A stretch of DNA of 64,000 nucleotides from an uncultured Methylococcaceae bacterium (GCA_903859815.1 CAIOOA010000299.1:20360-84359), one strand, 5' to 3'. Shown: positions 34,981 to 43,646, counted from the stretch's first letter. Translations and numbers: made by a program. Notes: generated by a model not told the origin, from the sequence alone.

Positions 34981-37290
34981 TTGGTTCTTTTATCGATGGG
35001 AATGACTCTAATGGCAAAACTAGACAAATCTTCATGGCCCGTGCTGTTTGTATCGGACCAATTTGAAGGCCACCATGGCGTGACCGAATGGCTGAATGCA
35101 ATCGTCAAAAATCTGAAGGAACAACAAGACATCACCGTTTTGTTTTCCTACACCTTAAGCGATGCGTCTGAAGTCATCCATTCTCGGGAAGACATGGGAA
35201 CCATCGTCATAGACTGGGACATGCAGGCATTCGGCCATGAGCATGAAAAAATCCGCCATTTGAAGTTGCAGTTGCAAGACAAGTCCATCGCCACCTTGTT
35301 AGTCAAATATATCCGCAAAAGGAATAAAAACCTACCCATCTTGTTGCTCACCGAAAGGCGGTCCATCGAACTAATCCCCGACGAAGTATTGAAAATGGTC
35401 AACGGGGTCATTTGGAAATTGACGGAAACCCCCGAATTTTTGGCGGGGCGCATCGAAGAAAGCGTCGTCCAATATACCGACACGGTGTTGCCGGCATTTT
35501 TCAAGGAACTCGTGCATTATGTAAACCTATACAAATATGCTTGGCACACCCCCGGACACATGGGCGGGGAAGGCTTTTTGCGCAGCCCATCGGGGACCGG
35601 CTTTCATAAATTCTTCGGCGAAAATGTATTGCGTTCCGACCTGTCCATTTCAGTGCCTGAGCTTGGCTCTTTGCTGGATCATAGCGGTTTGACCGGAGAC
35701 GCAGAAAATTTTTCCGCCCAAGTGTTCGGTGCTGACCAGACCTATTATGTATTGAATGGCACCTCCACTGCCAACCAAATTGTCTGGCGCAGCCAGGTTT
35801 TGCCCGATGATCTCACCTTGGTTGACCGAAACTGCCACAAATCACTGAATTACGCGATGATCATCACTTCAGCAAGGCCAGATTATATGATTCCTATGCG
35901 AAACAAGCTAGGTATCATTGGGCCGGTAGATTTCTCTAAAATAGATCAAAACAAGAGTTATAAAATGTCGGCGCTTACCAACTCCACCTATGACGGAGTG
36001 TGCTATGACACGGTTTATGTGAAGAATAAACTGAAAAATGTCAATATTCTTCATTTTGACGAGGCTTGGTTTGCCTATGCAAAATTCCACCCTATTTATC
36101 GAAATCATTTTGGCATGGAAGTGGAAGATGTTAATAAATTGACCTTTAGCACCCAATCTACACATAAGTTGCTGACGGCCTTTTCCCAAGCGGCCATGAT
36201 TCATGTCAAGTTTCCTGATTGGGATGGTATGCCTTCAGACTACGGCGAAAAATTCCGGGATTGCTTTAATGAATCCTACATGATGCACGGTTCGACCTCA
36301 CCCCAATATTCCATGATTGCCTCGCTGGAAGTGGCGACCAAGATGATGAAGGACAACGGGACGACGGCATGGAACGACATCATCAAGGAAGCGATTGAAT
36401 TAAGGAAGAAAGTGGCGGACATTAAGCAAAGCTGCAAGCCCGATGATTGGTTTTTCGGGCTTTGGCAACCGGAGTGCATTGCGGACCCAGACCTAGACAT
36501 CAAAGAGCTTGCCAAAAACCAAGACTTTTGGCTCATCAAGCCGGGTGATGCTTGGCATGGCTTTGCGGTGAAAGACACTTATGTCATGTTAGACCCCATT
36601 AAATTGACGTTCACCTGCCCCGGACTCACGGTGCAAGGAAATTATGAACAGAAAGGCATTCCGGCGGCTATTGTCACGAATTTCCTGATTAACCGGGGCA
36701 TTGTCTGTGAAAAAACCGATTATTACTCGTGGTTGCTCCTCAATTCCTTAGGCACCAGCCGGGGCAAGCAGGGTACCTTGGTGGCGGAATTATTCAAATT
36801 CAAGGAGCTTTATGAAAACGAAGCCCTGTTGACGGAGGTATTCCCCAGTTTAGCCAAATGCCCAAAATACAACGGTAAAACCTTGAAAGAACACTGTCAA
36901 GACATGCATGATTACATTCGGGAACATGATTTAGTCGACAAGATGATTAATGCCGCCAACCAAATCCCGCCACAATCCAAATTGCCTGTGCAAGCCTATC
37001 ACAAGCTGGTGGAAAAGAAGGTTGATTCGATTCAATTGCGGGACATTCAAAAGGCTGGCAAAAATCGGATTGGTGCTGTGATGATTGTCCCTTATCCGCC
37101 GGGTATCCCGATCTTGATGGGGGGCGAAGCCATCCTAGCAGAAGGTGACCCGCGGCTTAAATATCTGCTATATCGGCAAGACTTTGAAAATGAATTTCCG
37201 GGCTATACTAGCGACATCCATGGGATAGAAAGAACCAAACCCGATAAGGATGGAAATGTTTATTTCGAAACCTTGATCATTAAAGAATGA
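34981..37290 (+). CDS. Orn/Lys/Arg decarboxylase (biodegradative type)
   Basis: A 769-residue fold-type I PLP decarboxylase. The N-terminal 150 residues resemble a receiver-like wing domain (VLFVSDQFEGHHGVTEWLNA). The PLP core has FHKFFGENVLRSDLSIS, LNGTSTANQIV, NILHFDEAWFAYA and the PLP lysine Lys396 in STQSTHKLLTAFSQAAM. Length and sequence fit the AdiA/CadA/SpeF family; arginine is more likely than lysine or ornithine by overall appearance, but this is inference. TTG 34981 has AGGAG six bases upstream; the ATG at 35011 (MAKLDKSS) is the main alternative start. Such enzymes resist acid or make polyamines. Confidence 0.85.
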   Translation: MVLLSMGMTLMAKLDKSSWPVLFVSDQFEGHHGVTEWLNAIVKNLKEQQDITVLFSYTLSDASEVIHSREDMGTIVIDWDMQAFGHEHEKIRHLKLQLQDKSIATLLVKYIRKRNKNLPILLLTERRSIELIPDEVLKMVNGVIWKLTETPEFLAGRIEESVVQYTDTVLPAFFKELVHYVNLYKYAWHTPGHMGGEGFLRSPSGTGFHKFFGENVLRSDLSISVPELGSLLDHSGLTGDAENFSAQVFGADQTYYVLNGTSTANQIVWRSQVLPDDLTLVDRNCHKSLNYAMIITSARPDYMIPMRNKLGIIGPVDFSKIDQNKSYKMSALTNSTYDGVCYDTVYVKNKLKNVNILHFDEAWFAYAKFHPIYRNHFGMEVEDVNKLTFSTQSTHKLLTAFSQAAMIHVKFPDWDGMPSDYGEKFRDCFNESYMMHGSTSPQYSMIASLEVATKMMKDNGTTAWNDIIKEAIELRKKVADIKQSCKPDDWFFGLWQPECIADPDLDIKELAKNQDFWLIKPGDAWHGFAVKDTYVMLDPIKLTFTCPGLTVQGNYEQKGIPAAIVTNFLINRGIVCEKTDYYSWLLLNSLGTSRGKQGTLVAELFKFKELYENEALLTEVFPSLAKCPKYNGKTLKEHCQDMHDYIREHDLVDKMINAANQIPPQSKLPVQAYHKLVEKKVDSIQLRDIQKAGKNRIGAVMIVPYPPGIPILMGGEAILAEGDPRLKYLLYRQDFENEFPGYTSDIHGIERTKPDKDGNVYFETLIIKE

Positions 37291-37385
37291 ACTCTGGCTT
37301 TCGTGCTATTGTGTTTTAATAAAGCATTAGTATTTTTGATCGTTTCCACAGTCTCCGCTTATCGTTATACACAAGTGCTGGAAAC
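37291..37385. other. Spacer after the decarboxylase gene
   Basis: 95 bp without a frame or hairpin that I can support. Confidence 0.4.
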
Positions 37386-37434
37386 TCGTCATTCCGGCAT
37401 GGACTGCCGGAATCCAGTCACATGGATGTGAATC
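37386..37434. repeat. REP-like hairpin (family B, single copy)
   Basis: TCGTCATTCCGGCATGGACT followed by GCCGGAATCCAG, with ATTCCGGC pairing with GCCGGAAT. The tail CACATGGATGTG is also palindromic. Same unit as at 34675 and 37884. Confidence 0.75.
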
Positions 37435-37474
37435 GGCGAGTTTGCAATTAGGCTAAATCAACATCCGGCATTAG

Positions 37475-37808
37475 GATCGAATTCAAAATGGAAATTTGAA
37501 TTCAAAATTTGTCATAACAATTTAAAATTTCAATATCGAATTCAAAAATCCTAAAAATCAGCAATAAAACGAATTATTCAATTCAAAATCAAAAAATCAA
37601 ACTCGTATTTCAAAAATCAGGCTTGAAATCGAAAAATCAAACTTGAAAATCCAAAAACAAATTTGAAATTTCAAAAACAAACATCAAAACAAGATTTCAA
37701 GTTTAGAAAATGGATTTTGAATTCAAAATCCAACTTTTGAATTCATTGGCTGGATGATGAATTTGAAATCCTCAAAATGAATTCATAAGCCTGAAAATGA
37801 ATTCGCTC
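37475..37808. repeat. AT-rich tract with 20-bp period and repeated GAATTC
   Basis: About 330 bp of A/T-rich DNA bounded on each side by family B hairpins. Between 37582 and 37681 five 20-bp units follow each other, each shaped like CTTGAAAATCCAAAAACAAA. GAATTC occurs seven times across the tract (for example near 37485, 37502, 37727 and 37786), mostly as GAATTCAAAA. Short A tracts repeated every two helical turns should make the DNA intrinsically curved. No frame of any length is open. It could be a DNA-bending or unwinding site, or a decayed satellite. Confidence 0.65.
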
Positions 37809-37883
37809 AGTACATTTTCTTAAAATGAAAACACATTCAATTCTGCTGCTAGATAGGCATTAGGTAAAAAGGAATTGGGTAAC

Positions 37884-38012
37884 TCGTCATTTCGGCAGGG
37901 ATGCCGAAATCCAGCGTCCATGGATGGCAAACCGGAAGTTGAAACGCTGCTTGAATGAGATAACATTTACCGTCCCTGGCACTAAATTCCGGCAGTCCAT
38001 GCCGGAATGACG
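37884..38012. repeat. Composite REP-like inverted repeat (family B, paired copy)
   Basis: A left hairpin (CGTCATTTCGGCAGGGATGC...) and a right inverted hairpin (...AATTCCGGCAGTCCATGCC, then GGAATGACG) surround about 65 bp that include a GTCCATGGATGG segment. It has the same plan and similar length as the inner part of the 34624 element, so the pair plus core appears to be the mobile unit. Confidence 0.75.
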
Positions 38013-38119
38013 ATAAATTAATTTCCTACTATTTCATTGGTGATTGCAAGCCAATTGTTCCTATGTTAGTCTAATTCCGAACTCGTGGAACAACAATTTA
38101 ATGACTTAGGAGAGTTATT

Positions 38120-38737
38120 ATGCCCACTTTTCCCACTAAACCTGCCGAATTGATTGCCCTGCTCAAAGCCATGGCCGAGGGCTTTCGCGACCATCCCGAC
38201 ATATACCCCAATCCACCCTATCCGACTGATGATGTTTTAAACGATATAGAGCAACAACAAATTAATGAAAGAAACACGCTTGAATCCAAAGCCCGTTTCG
38301 AAGAATACAGAGAAATCGAAAAAGCGGGCATAGAGCGTCTCAGAGCCAAAGGCAAAGCCAACATCGCCTATGCCGTGCATACCACCCATGACGAACGCGA
38401 ACTCAATTTCATTAATTGGTCTAATCGCAGCGCCCCCACGCCCACGCCTAAGCCCGACCAACCAATTGGATTAGATTCCCCTCGCCATGGTGACGGAACG
38501 GTTTATTTGACTTGGATTGCAGCCAGCACCGGCGGCAAAGTCCAAGCCTTCAATATCCAACGCCGAGAAATCCATACTGACGGGCCCGACACCGATTGGA
38601 CCGATTGCGGCATGTCCGTGACTACCCAAGCCACATTAATCAATCAACCCAAAGGATTGATGTTGGAATATCGAGTCATCGCTGTCAATTTTGCCGGTTT
38701 CAGCAGTCCGAGTAATGTCGTGAGTTTGACGATGTAA
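38120..38737 (+). CDS. Fibronectin type III domain protein
   Basis: A 205-residue protein with no signal peptide. Residues 1-110 are helical and charged (ELIALLKAMAEGFRDHPDIY, ARFEEYREIEKAGIERLRAK). After a Pro/Thr linker (APTPTPKPDQP) a fibronectin III-like sandwich follows (VYLTWIAASTGGKVQAFNIQ, and EYRVIAVNFAGFSSPSNVVS). The gene sits between repeat elements. It has GGAG before the ATG. Function is unknown; related proteins are common in environmental gammaproteobacteria and often lie alone. Confidence 0.75.
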   Translation: MPTFPTKPAELIALLKAMAEGFRDHPDIYPNPPYPTDDVLNDIEQQQINERNTLESKARFEEYREIEKAGIERLRAKGKANIAYAVHTTHDERELNFINWSNRSAPTPTPKPDQPIGLDSPRHGDGTVYLTWIAASTGGKVQAFNIQRREIHTDGPDTDWTDCGMSVTTQATLINQPKGLMLEYRVIAVNFAGFSSPSNVVSLTM

Positions 38738-38794
38738 TGGTTTTTAGTGTCTGGTTTTCAAGCTCCATTCTCATCCTTAAACACAAATGATGAA

Positions 38795-38840
38795 ACTCGT
38801 CATTTTGGCATGGATGCCAAAATCCAGACCATGGACGGTA
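38795..38840. repeat. REP-like hairpin (family B, diverged single copy)
   Basis: ACTCGTCATTTTGGCATGGA then TGCCAAAATCCAGACCATGG: TTTTGGCA pairs with TGCCAAAA. The compensated changes against other copies (CCGG to TTGG on both arms) keep the stem, which suggests that the hairpin matters. Confidence 0.7.
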
Positions 38841-38857
38841 ACTGGAGGATTACATAA

Positions 38858-38944
38858 ATGCCTTTTGACCTCTCAAGTGTACAAATTGCCATCTTTTATG
38901 GATATTGCGAAGAAGATGAAACAAGTACGCCTATTTTAGGATGA
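38858..38944 (+). CDS. Possible 28-residue ORF upstream of a membrane protein gene
   Basis: ATG 38858 has GGAGG nine bases upstream, and the frame (MPFDLSSVQIAIFYGYCEED then ETSTPILG) stops at 38944, six bases before the next ATG. This tight spacing fits a translated leader or small protein. No similarity is recognised. Confidence 0.35.
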   Translation: MPFDLSSVQIAIFYGYCEEDETSTPILG

Positions 38945-38950
38945 TAAAAC

Positions 38951-39247
38951 ATGTTTAACAATGAAAAGGTGTCTGAAGCAAAATCTAAAGCGAGAGATTT
39001 TTTTGCGATAATTTTTGAGTTCGCTTTATTATTGCTGTTGTTGGGTTTAGCATATGAATTATTGGTCTACATTGCCAACATGTACGCGATTGAAGCGACA
39101 TTAGTAAAAATATTGATATATATCGCTATTCTTCTTGCGCTTATTGTTATAAACACTCCTTTATGGATAATGTTAGATATGCGAGTGCTCATTATTGATA
39201 TTCATAATCGGCTTGAAAATTTGGAAAAAGAAAGAGAAAACAGGTAG
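38951..39247 (+). CDS. Small two-helix membrane protein
   Basis: A 98-residue protein with two membrane segments (about 19-43, FAIIFEFALLLLLLGLAYEL, and 53-80, LVKILIYIAILLALIVINTP) and a charged C-terminal helix (DIHNRLENLEKERENR). It may share its transcript with the 28-residue ORF in front. Function unknown. Confidence 0.6.
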   Translation: MFNNEKVSEAKSKARDFFAIIFEFALLLLLLGLAYELLVYIANMYAIEATLVKILIYIAILLALIVINTPLWIMLDMRVLIIDIHNRLENLEKERENR

Positions 39248-39402
39248 ATCGGGCAACAAATTTATAGTTGCCCGACATTCTCAATTAACATATTTTCCTA
39301 ACAATATATTTTAGCGTATTAGGTTTCTTGGACGATTTGGTACGAAAAACACGCACCGAATAATAAATGCAATTTTCAAAAAAACAAATAGAGGTGAGGA
39401 AA

Positions 39403-39660
39403 ATGGGCGCATCAATAAACCGCTGCTCTGGCTGCGAACATTATGATGGATTCAACAATGATAACGTTCGGTGTTCTATCGGGGTTAAAGCAACTATTGA
39501 TAGAGGTTGTAATAGATTTACCCCAGATACTACAGCTAATTGCTATGAATGTCATTACAATAAGAGTGGTGCAAAAGCATATGACATTGAATGTAGCAAA
39601 TACGGATACATTAGTGGACAACGAGAAAAGTGCGAAGGTTATGCTGAAAGATGGGGTTGA
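39403..39660 (+). CDS. Small Cys-rich protein (two zinc-finger-like motifs)
   Basis: An 85-residue protein from ATG 39403, which has GAGG directly upstream. Eight Cys fall in two similar blocks: CSGCEHYDGFNNDNVRC with later GCNRF, and CYECHYNKSGAKAYDIEC with later KCEGYAE. The spacing C-x2-C-x12-13-C-x9-10-C in each block suggests two metal sites or disulphide pairs; there is no signal peptide, so metal binding in the cytoplasm is more likely. It resembles no named family I recognise. Confidence 0.55.
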   Translation: MGASINRCSGCEHYDGFNNDNVRCSIGVKATIDRGCNRFTPDTTANCYECHYNKSGAKAYDIECSKYGYISGQREKCEGYAERWG

Positions 39661-39932
39661 TGTGGTGCTTTAGTTTGGTTACAACGCGGTAAGGCGCATT
39701 CGTAGGGCGCGAGCGGCTCCGCCGTGTATTGCGTCGCATGGGTTGTTGAAACATTCGGCGGAATACGCTAAACCGCTATTCCTCCTTACCTGTTTTGCGC
39801 TTGTTATCAAGCTCTAGCATGGTAACGCTATACTAGAAGCTGATTTGAAGCGGAGCTTCGAATGTTAGATTCCCAAACCCTGTAGGGCGTTCAAACGGCT
39901 TTATCAGTTGCCCTCGCAGGAACAAACCATAG
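39661..39932. other. Gene-free stretch with REP-like fragments
   Basis: 272 bp. It contains GTAGGGCGCGAGCGGCTCCG and CGGCGGAATACGCTAAACCG; the second is nearly repeated near 13210 in another context. These are pieces of a GGCGGA/TCCGCC palindrome family. No gene frame is supported. Confidence 0.5.
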
Positions 39933-40196
39933 CGACTAGTCAATTTAGCTCAATTAGGAGAAACACTCATCGAGCTAACCAAAGAACACATTGCCCAATC
40001 ACGAATCATCGCAAAGGGTGAGCGTATTCGGGACGTTCAAAGGCTTATTGATAGCTATGGTGGAAAAAAGTCCAAATGGGTTAAGAAAAGTAGCCCGTTG
40101 TTCGAGAGCGAAGGCAAGTGTTGTGAATACCATTGGTATGAGCATTATGGCATTGGCAGATTTGAAATAAAATTGAAGGTGGTCAGAGAAAGATGA
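39933..40196 (+). pseudogene. C-terminal fragment of a polymorphic-toxin-like protein
   Basis: After a stop at 39930 the frame is open for 87 codons with no good start codon, ending in TGA at 40194. It reads LVNLAQLGETLIELTKEHIA ... GERIRDVQRLIDSYGGKKSK ... KCCEYHWYEHYGIGRFEIKL. A basic SYGGK...WVKKSS followed by HWYEHYGIGRFEIK is the style of toxin tips at the ends of RHS or filamentous-haemagglutinin proteins. The next gene overlaps its stop by 4 bp, as a cognate immunity gene would. It is probably a displaced orphan tip. The toxin activity is not known. Confidence 0.45.
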
Positions 40197-40519
40197 TTGT
40201 CAAACTCAAATCAAATACTTATAAGTATACCGATCTTTCCGAAAATCAACCTTATTTTGTCATAGGTATAGAAGCTGACGACTATAGGCTATTAAATGAT
40301 GCCGGGAAACCCTATCTGTATCCCACTGAAATCTTCGATGTCATCGATTCAAGTCAGCCTATCGAATGGGTCACTGAATTTGGCGATGACGGCGAACAGT
40401 ATTCCTACCCCGCACCGTTAAATGAGATTGGTTTTTTCGAGGATTTATTTGACCAACAACAAGAAAAAATATCGATATTTTGGCATGTTGTCAATCAGAC
40501 ATTATCAAAAGCGGCGTGA
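40193..40519 (+). CDS. Putative immunity protein
   Basis: A 108-residue acidic soluble protein (MIVKLKSNTYKYTDLSENQP, VIGIEADDYRLLNDAGKPYL, WVTEFGDDGEQYSYPAPLNE, FFEDLFDQQQE). It overlaps the toxin-tip fragment by ATGA. Small acidic proteins directly after an orphan toxin tip are usually immunity proteins that block the toxin. The family is not named by me; the role is inferred from position and size. Confidence 0.5.
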   Translation: MIVKLKSNTYKYTDLSENQPYFVIGIEADDYRLLNDAGKPYLYPTEIFDVIDSSQPIEWVTEFGDDGEQYSYPAPLNEIGFFEDLFDQQQEKISIFWHVVNQTLSKAA

Positions 40520-40533
40520 TTCGAATAGGGTTG

Positions 40534-42063
40534 TCACAATTCGTCCATGCGTCCCAGGCAAAACTCTGCCTGGGTTTGTATCCCGTTTAATTCCACCTCC
40601 GTCATCTTAGCCAGTTGGCGATAAGCCATGCCGATGCGCGGGTTCCTTTCCAACAGGCTGGCATGGCGGCGGTAAAAGTCCCAATACAAGGAATTGAACG
40701 GGCAAGCCCGCTCGCCTATCCGCGCCTTGCGATCATAGTGGCAACCCCGGCAACTGTCGCCCATGCGGTCGATGTAGGCGGCGGTGGAGACATAAGGCTT
40801 GGTCGCCATAAATCCGCCGTCGGCAAACTGGCTCATGCCTAGGGTGTTGGGCAATTCCACCCATTCAAACGCATCAATGTAAACGCCTAGATACCATTCA
40901 TGCAAAGCTTGCGGGTCAATCCCCACCAGCAAGGCAAAATTGCCCGTCAGCATGAGCCGTTGGATGTGATGGGCATAGGCCATGTCCAAGGATTGGCCGA
41001 TGGCAAAGGCCAAGCAGCGCATGTTGGTTTTCCCCGTCCAATACCAAGTCGGCAATGGCCTCACTGCTTGAAAATAATTTGACCCGGCATAATCCGGCAT
41101 CTTCGCCCAATACACCCCCCGCACATATTCCCGCCAGCCCAAGATTTGACGGATGAAACCCTCGACGGCGGCAAGCGGGGCTTTACCCGCACGGTAAGCG
41201 ATCTCGGCGGCGGCAACGACTTCTTGCGGCGATAGCAGCTTGACATTCAGCGCGAAGGACAGCAGGGAATGGAACAACCTGGGAGCCTGTGTGCTGATGG
41301 CATCTTGGAACTGGCCGAAATAAGGCAGGGAATATTCAATAAATTCATTTAATTGAGCCAATGCCTCTGCCCGATTGACTGGCCAGCGCAACGCCTCGGC
41401 TTGCGGGTTGCCAAAGCTACGCACCCCCGCCGTTTTAATCTCCTCCCACAAGTTTCGGCAGTCGTGCGTGGGCCTGCGGTCAGGCGGCTGCGGCGGGATG
41501 CCGGGCCATGCCTTGCGGTTTTCTGCGTCATAATTCCAAAGCCCGCCGACGGGCTTGCCCCGCCCTTCCAGCAACACCCCATGCTTGACGCGCATGGTGC
41601 GGTAAAAACTCTCCATCAGCCAGCGCGATTTGCCTTGGAACAAGCGCTGCGCCTCGTCACGGGCGGTGAAGAAATGTTCGCTATCAACGGCCGTGGCGGG
41701 GATCGGGAGGCTGCTGGCGTATTCGTACAATTGCCGATCTAAACGCCATTCGTCCGGCTGTTGCCATTGCAAGCCAGTGGCCTGATAACGGGCAATCAAC
41801 CTGTCCAGATTGGCGGGGAAGTTGTGGCAGTTGTCTGCGTCACCGATGCGGCAATAATCCACGCGATGCCCTGCCTGTTTGAGTTCTTCGGCAAACTGCC
41901 GCATGGCCGAGAAAATGGCGAGGATTTTTTGTGCATGATGCAGGACGTAATCGGTTTCCTGCCGCACCTCCATGAACACATAAACGACATCGGCGCGGTT
42001 TTCGGCAAACCAGGAATGACGTTGGTTCAGTTGATCGCCCAAGACAAGCCGCAACACGGTCAT
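40534..42063 (-). CDS. phrB: [4Fe-4S] photolyase/cryptochrome (PhrB type)
   Basis: A 509-residue FeS-BCP flavoprotein. It has all four cluster cysteines at the same numbers as Agrobacterium PhrB (Cys350, Cys438, Cys441, Cys454; CRGC ... ACPFN). It also has the His365-His366-x-x-Arg369 set (AHHIQRL) used for (6-4) photoproduct repair, and WYWTGKTNMRCLAFAIGQSL in the FAD pocket. In relatives FAD and a lumazine antenna are bound and (6-4) lesions are repaired by light. The stop of a DUF2256 gene overlaps its start by four bases (ATGA). Confidence 0.93.
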   Translation of the reverse strand: MTVLRLVLGDQLNQRHSWFAENRADVVYVFMEVRQETDYVLHHAQKILAIFSAMRQFAEELKQAGHRVDYCRIGDADNCHNFPANLDRLIARYQATGLQWQQPDEWRLDRQLYEYASSLPIPATAVDSEHFFTARDEAQRLFQGKSRWLMESFYRTMRVKHGVLLEGRGKPVGGLWNYDAENRKAWPGIPPQPPDRRPTHDCRNLWEEIKTAGVRSFGNPQAEALRWPVNRAEALAQLNEFIEYSLPYFGQFQDAISTQAPRLFHSLLSFALNVKLLSPQEVVAAAEIAYRAGKAPLAAVEGFIRQILGWREYVRGVYWAKMPDYAGSNYFQAVRPLPTWYWTGKTNMRCLAFAIGQSLDMAYAHHIQRLMLTGNFALLVGIDPQALHEWYLGVYIDAFEWVELPNTLGMSQFADGGFMATKPYVSTAAYIDRMGDSCRGCHYDRKARIGERACPFNSLYWDFYRRHASLLERNPRIGMAYRQLAKMTEVELNGIQTQAEFCLGRMDEL

Positions 42064-42221
42064 GGTTTACCCCGTTGATTGCGGCAGCGTTGCGAGCAGT
42101 ATTTCACCTCGCCCCATACCTTTGCCCAACGCTTGCGCCAAACCATTGGCAAGCCGCAGGCCGCACAATATTTGACTGGCAGTTCCGATTTTTTTTTGCA
42201 CTTGAGAGAGTTAATCGCCAA
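42060..42221 (-). CDS. DUF2256 zinc-ribbon protein
   Basis: A 53-residue protein too short for most gene finders. It reads KKKSELPVKYCAACGLPMVW, then RKRWAKVWGEVKYCSQRCRN and QRGKP. The CxxC ... CSQRC arrangement and RKRW are the DUF2256 pattern. DUF2256 genes are often found beside FeS-type photolyases, as here, where its stop overlaps the phrB start. The start is uncertain: a TTG at 42221 is the only plausible one. Confidence 0.75.
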   Translation of the reverse strand: MAINSLKCKKKSELPVKYCAACGLPMVWRKRWAKVWGEVKYCSQRCRNQRGKP

Positions 42222-42330
42222 ACACAGGGAAAGGGAAGCAATGGGTGAGTCAGCGTTCTTTACCTACGAAGTGGGCAAGAAAGCTGAAAAAAACTTCCGC
42301 CTGAAATAACGCCTTGATGGTAAACAGATT

Positions 42331-42367
42331 AAAAAAAGGCTTACATTCAGTAAACTGTAAGCCTTTT
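42331..42367 (-). terminator. Intrinsic terminator of the initiator tRNA gene
   Basis: AAAAGGCTTACA (42334-42345) and TGTAAGCCTTTT (42356-42367) form a 12-bp stem. On the minus strand a run of seven T follows the stem, so it serves the tRNA. Confidence 0.8.
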
Positions 42368-42373
42368 GAAATT

Positions 42374-42450
<77 letters not shown>

Positions 42451-42689
42451 TCGATGAAAGGAATTATACGGATTAGGCGCGGGTTTTGCAAGCATTTTTA
42501 TTCTCTTATTTTGATTGAACTCGATACGTAAAATATGTGTTTGCCAAATTGCCCATGTCAGCAAGGGTTCGCCGACCTACAATAGGCTTTTATAAGCGGG
42601 ATGGCAGAGGATGCAATAACCTCCCACTGGCGTTGAAATTAACTCTATCATTACAAGTCATTGCACTCTAGGCCAGCTTCCATTTGACC

Positions 42690-43646
42690 ATGTCTTCGTT
42701 GTCGCATTCCTATCATTTTGACCCCAGCTATGGGCATACTTTGGAGTCTTTGCTCGAAGTGCCTTTGCCAAATGAACCTGAGGATTTTCAAAATTTTTGG
42801 TTGGCCCGTTACCAAAAAGCCTTAAACATCCATCCCCAGATTGCGCTTTCCGAAAACAATGCCCGCCATGCCCATTACCAAATCAGTGACATAGCTTATG
42901 AATCCACTGATGGATTCCGCATTGGCGGTTGGATGCTCATTCCCAAATCAGGCCAGTTGCGCAAGGGCATGGTCGTCGGACATGGTTACGGCGGCAGGGA
43001 TGGCCCGGATTTTGATATGCCAATCAGCGATACGGTGTTTTTATTCCCCTGTTTCCGAGGCTTGTCGCGTAGCGCCTGTCATGGGGTTTCCAGCAACCCG
43101 GCCTACCACGTTTTGCATGACATCGACAAACCGAACCGTTATCTCTTAGGCGGTTGCGTCGAAGATATTTGGGTCGGAGTGACGGCCTTGTTGCAACTCT
43201 TCCCGGAGCTTGAAGGGCATATCGGCTATCAAGGCACTAGTTTTGGTGGCGGCATTGGTTCCATGGCGGTCGCGTGGGACCCGCGCATTCAATTAGCGGC
43301 TTTCAATGTCCCCAGCTTTGGTCATCAAGCATTGCGCTTAGGGCTGGCGACGACGGGCAGCGGGGCAGCCGTGTCGATGTACCACCGGAGGCATGGTAAC
43401 GTAATGGACACATTAAAGTATTATGATGCAGCTTTGTCCGCGCGGCATATTTCCATACCTGTGCATGTGGCGGCGGCCCTTTTCGATCCGGTGGTGGCGC
43501 CCCCCGGACAATTTGCCGTCTACAATGGGTTAAGCGGACCCAAGCAATTATTTGTCGCAACCGCCGGCCATTTCGACTTTCCAGGCCGTGAAGAACAGGA
43601 AAGCAAGCTACTGAATGAACTGAAAACCTTTTTCGATCCCTTATGA
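42690..43646 (+). CDS. Acetylxylan-esterase-like alpha/beta hydrolase
   Basis: A 318-residue hydrolase starting at ATG 42690. It has the AXE1 family plan: ISDIAYESTDGFRIGGWMLI, KGMVVGHGYGG (oxyanion region), YQGTSFGGGIGSM with the nucleophile Ser in GTSFGG, FDPVVAP with the acid, and TAGHFDFPG with the His. No signal peptide is seen, so it acts inside the cell. The next esterase gene overlaps its stop by four bases; they are clearly one operon. Confidence 0.8.
   Translation: MSSLSHSYHFDPSYGHTLESLLEVPLPNEPEDFQNFWLARYQKALNIHPQIALSENNARHAHYQISDIAYESTDGFRIGGWMLIPKSGQLRKGMVVGHGYGGRDGPDFDMPISDTVFLFPCFRGLSRSACHGVSSNPAYHVLHDIDKPNRYLLGGCVEDIWVGVTALLQLFPELEGHIGYQGTSFGGGIGSMAVAWDPRIQLAAFNVPSFGHQALRLGLATTGSGAAVSMYHRRHGNVMDTLKYYDAALSARHISIPVHVAAALFDPVVAPPGQFAVYNGLSGPKQLFVATAGHFDFPGREEQESKLLNELKTFFDPL

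Noticed and set aside
37475..37808. CRISPR array in the AT-rich tract
   Set aside because: The 20-bp units touch each other without spacers, diverge steadily, and no cas gene is near.
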